A DNA stretch of 7,325 bases from Lachnospiraceae bacterium (GTDB lineage: Bacteria > Bacillota > Clostridia > Lachnospirales > Lachnospiraceae). The stretch is from NCBI GenBank assembly GCA_014804495.1, contig JAAUZS010000131.1:40801-48125 (forward strand), read 5' to 3'. The notes below the pieces were generated by a model. The model ran no database searches. It was given only the letters and a program-made list of their open reading frames with translations, and had not been told where the DNA came from. Within the stretch, counting starts at the first letter, position 1, and every line of letters begins with the position of its first letter. The translations under genes and the position numbers were made by a program. Shown one piece after another: positions 7,095-7,325 of the stretch.

Positions 7095-7135
7095 AAAAAC
7101 TCCCGGCTTTTTTCATATTTTATGCCGGAAGTTTT
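7095..7135 (-). terminator. Hairpin: probable terminator of the surface-protein gene, holding the protease SD
   Basis: Minus-strand RNA folds as AAAACUUCCGGC (7135-7124) with GCCGGGAGUUUU (7107-7096), a 12-bp stem with one U-G wobble and a 16-base loop, ending in a run of five Us (7099-7095). The plus-strand RNA would have an A-C mismatch instead of the wobble, so the minus strand is favoured. It begins 39 bases after the stop codon of the surface-protein gene. The 3' arm contains GGGAG, the only SD for the protease ATG at 7093, so if the protease is transcribed through it the fold would hide the ribosome site. Confidence 0.65.
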
Positions 7136-7174
7136 GTTTCGGTTCGCTATATTAATTTCTTATATGACTACATT

Positions 7175-7325
7175 TTATATCTTTCGTCTTCTGCCACGAT
7201 AAAAAAACAATGACAGCCCGGTGAAGAGAAAACCTATACAGAGGAACCACTTAGGATGGATGCTGTTATCTCCTGTATCGGGAGACGCATCTCTGTTTCC
7301 GCCGGATGAAAAATCTGCCTGCCCG
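7175..7325 (-). CDS. C-terminus of a sortase-anchored cell-surface protein (partial, 5' end outside window)
   Basis: The last 49 codons of a gene that enters from the right edge are visible. They encode a Ser/Gly-rich spacer, then the sorting motif SPDTGD (14-19), a hydrophobic span FLCIGFLFTGLSLFF (27-41) and the positive tail RGRRRKI before TAA (7175-7177). This order of motif, membrane helix and basic tail is the standard cell-wall sorting signal. SPxTG in place of LPxTG is known in clostridia, for example for C. difficile SrtB substrates. A class-matched sortase would cleave between T and G and link the protein to peptidoglycan. The functional domains lie outside the window, so its role is unknown. 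It is the gene directly upstream of the subtilase, on the same strand, with a hairpin between them. Confidence 0.82.
   Translation of the reverse strand, partial: GQADFSSGGNRDASPDTGDNSIHPKWFLCIGFLFTGLSLFFYRGRRRKI

Noticed and set aside
6191..7107. CTCCCGG shared by the region after the protease stop (6194-6200) and the hairpin before its start (7100-7106)
   Set aside because: The match is seven bases, the flanks differ, and no paired hairpin arm exists at the 6191 copy, so it is not a flanking repeat.
7093..7116. Tiny minus-strand frame of seven codons (MKKAGSF) whose TAA overlaps the protease ATG as TAATG
   Set aside because: It has no SD, lies wholly inside the hairpin loop and 3' arm, and can arise by chance; only conservation could revive it as a leader peptide.

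Overview
The window looks like a piece of chromosome from a low-GC Gram-positive anaerobe of the class Clostridia, most likely Lachnospiraceae. This rests on AT-rich DNA, purine-rich Shine-Dalgarno sites (AAGGAG, AAAGGAGG), consensus sigma-A promoters, a fused NnrE-NnrD protein with the 'KDART' variant, a eukaryote-like NADP-isocitrate dehydrogenase, and an SPDTG-type sortase signal. The taxonomic call is inference from protein style; no search was possible.

Layout from left to right: (a) 1-2058, minus strand: a two-gene unit, a coiled-coil protein of unknown function followed after a single base by the bifunctional NAD(P)HX repair enzyme, which runs off the left edge. (b) 2059-2229: a divergent promoter region. 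(c) 2230-4143, plus strand: an ABC-F ATPase of 637 residues, closed by an intrinsic terminator whose hairpin contains its own stop codon. (d) 4156-6099, minus strand: a GntR/FCD regulator followed 36 bases later by NADP-dependent isocitrate dehydrogenase, convergent with the ABC-F gene. (e) 6100-6202: the gntR promoter, with consensus -35 and near-consensus -10 boxes and a perfect 12-bp palindrome of GntR type over the -10. (f) 6203-7093, minus strand: a short subtilisin-family protease with no secretion signal. (g) 7094-7174: a strong hairpin that looks like the terminator of the upstream gene and also holds the protease's Shine-Dalgarno sequence. (h) 7175-7325, minus strand: the last 49 codons of a cell-wall-anchored surface protein.

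How the genes may work together: NnrE-NnrD repairs damaged NAD(P)H. Isocitrate dehydrogenase supplies NADPH and 2-oxoglutarate for glutamate synthesis, and the GntR protein in front of it is the obvious candidate for its control and its own. The ABC-F protein probably acts at the ribosome. The subtilase and surface protein are not functionally tied to these by anything visible. Overall this is mostly ordinary core-genome content. The points worth a second look are the regulator/operator arrangement, the unknown gene coupled to nnr, the terminator/SD hairpin and the sortase-substrate/subtilase pair. No mobile element, phage gene, tRNA, rRNA or CRISPR array was seen, and no gene-free stretch exceeds 300 bases.
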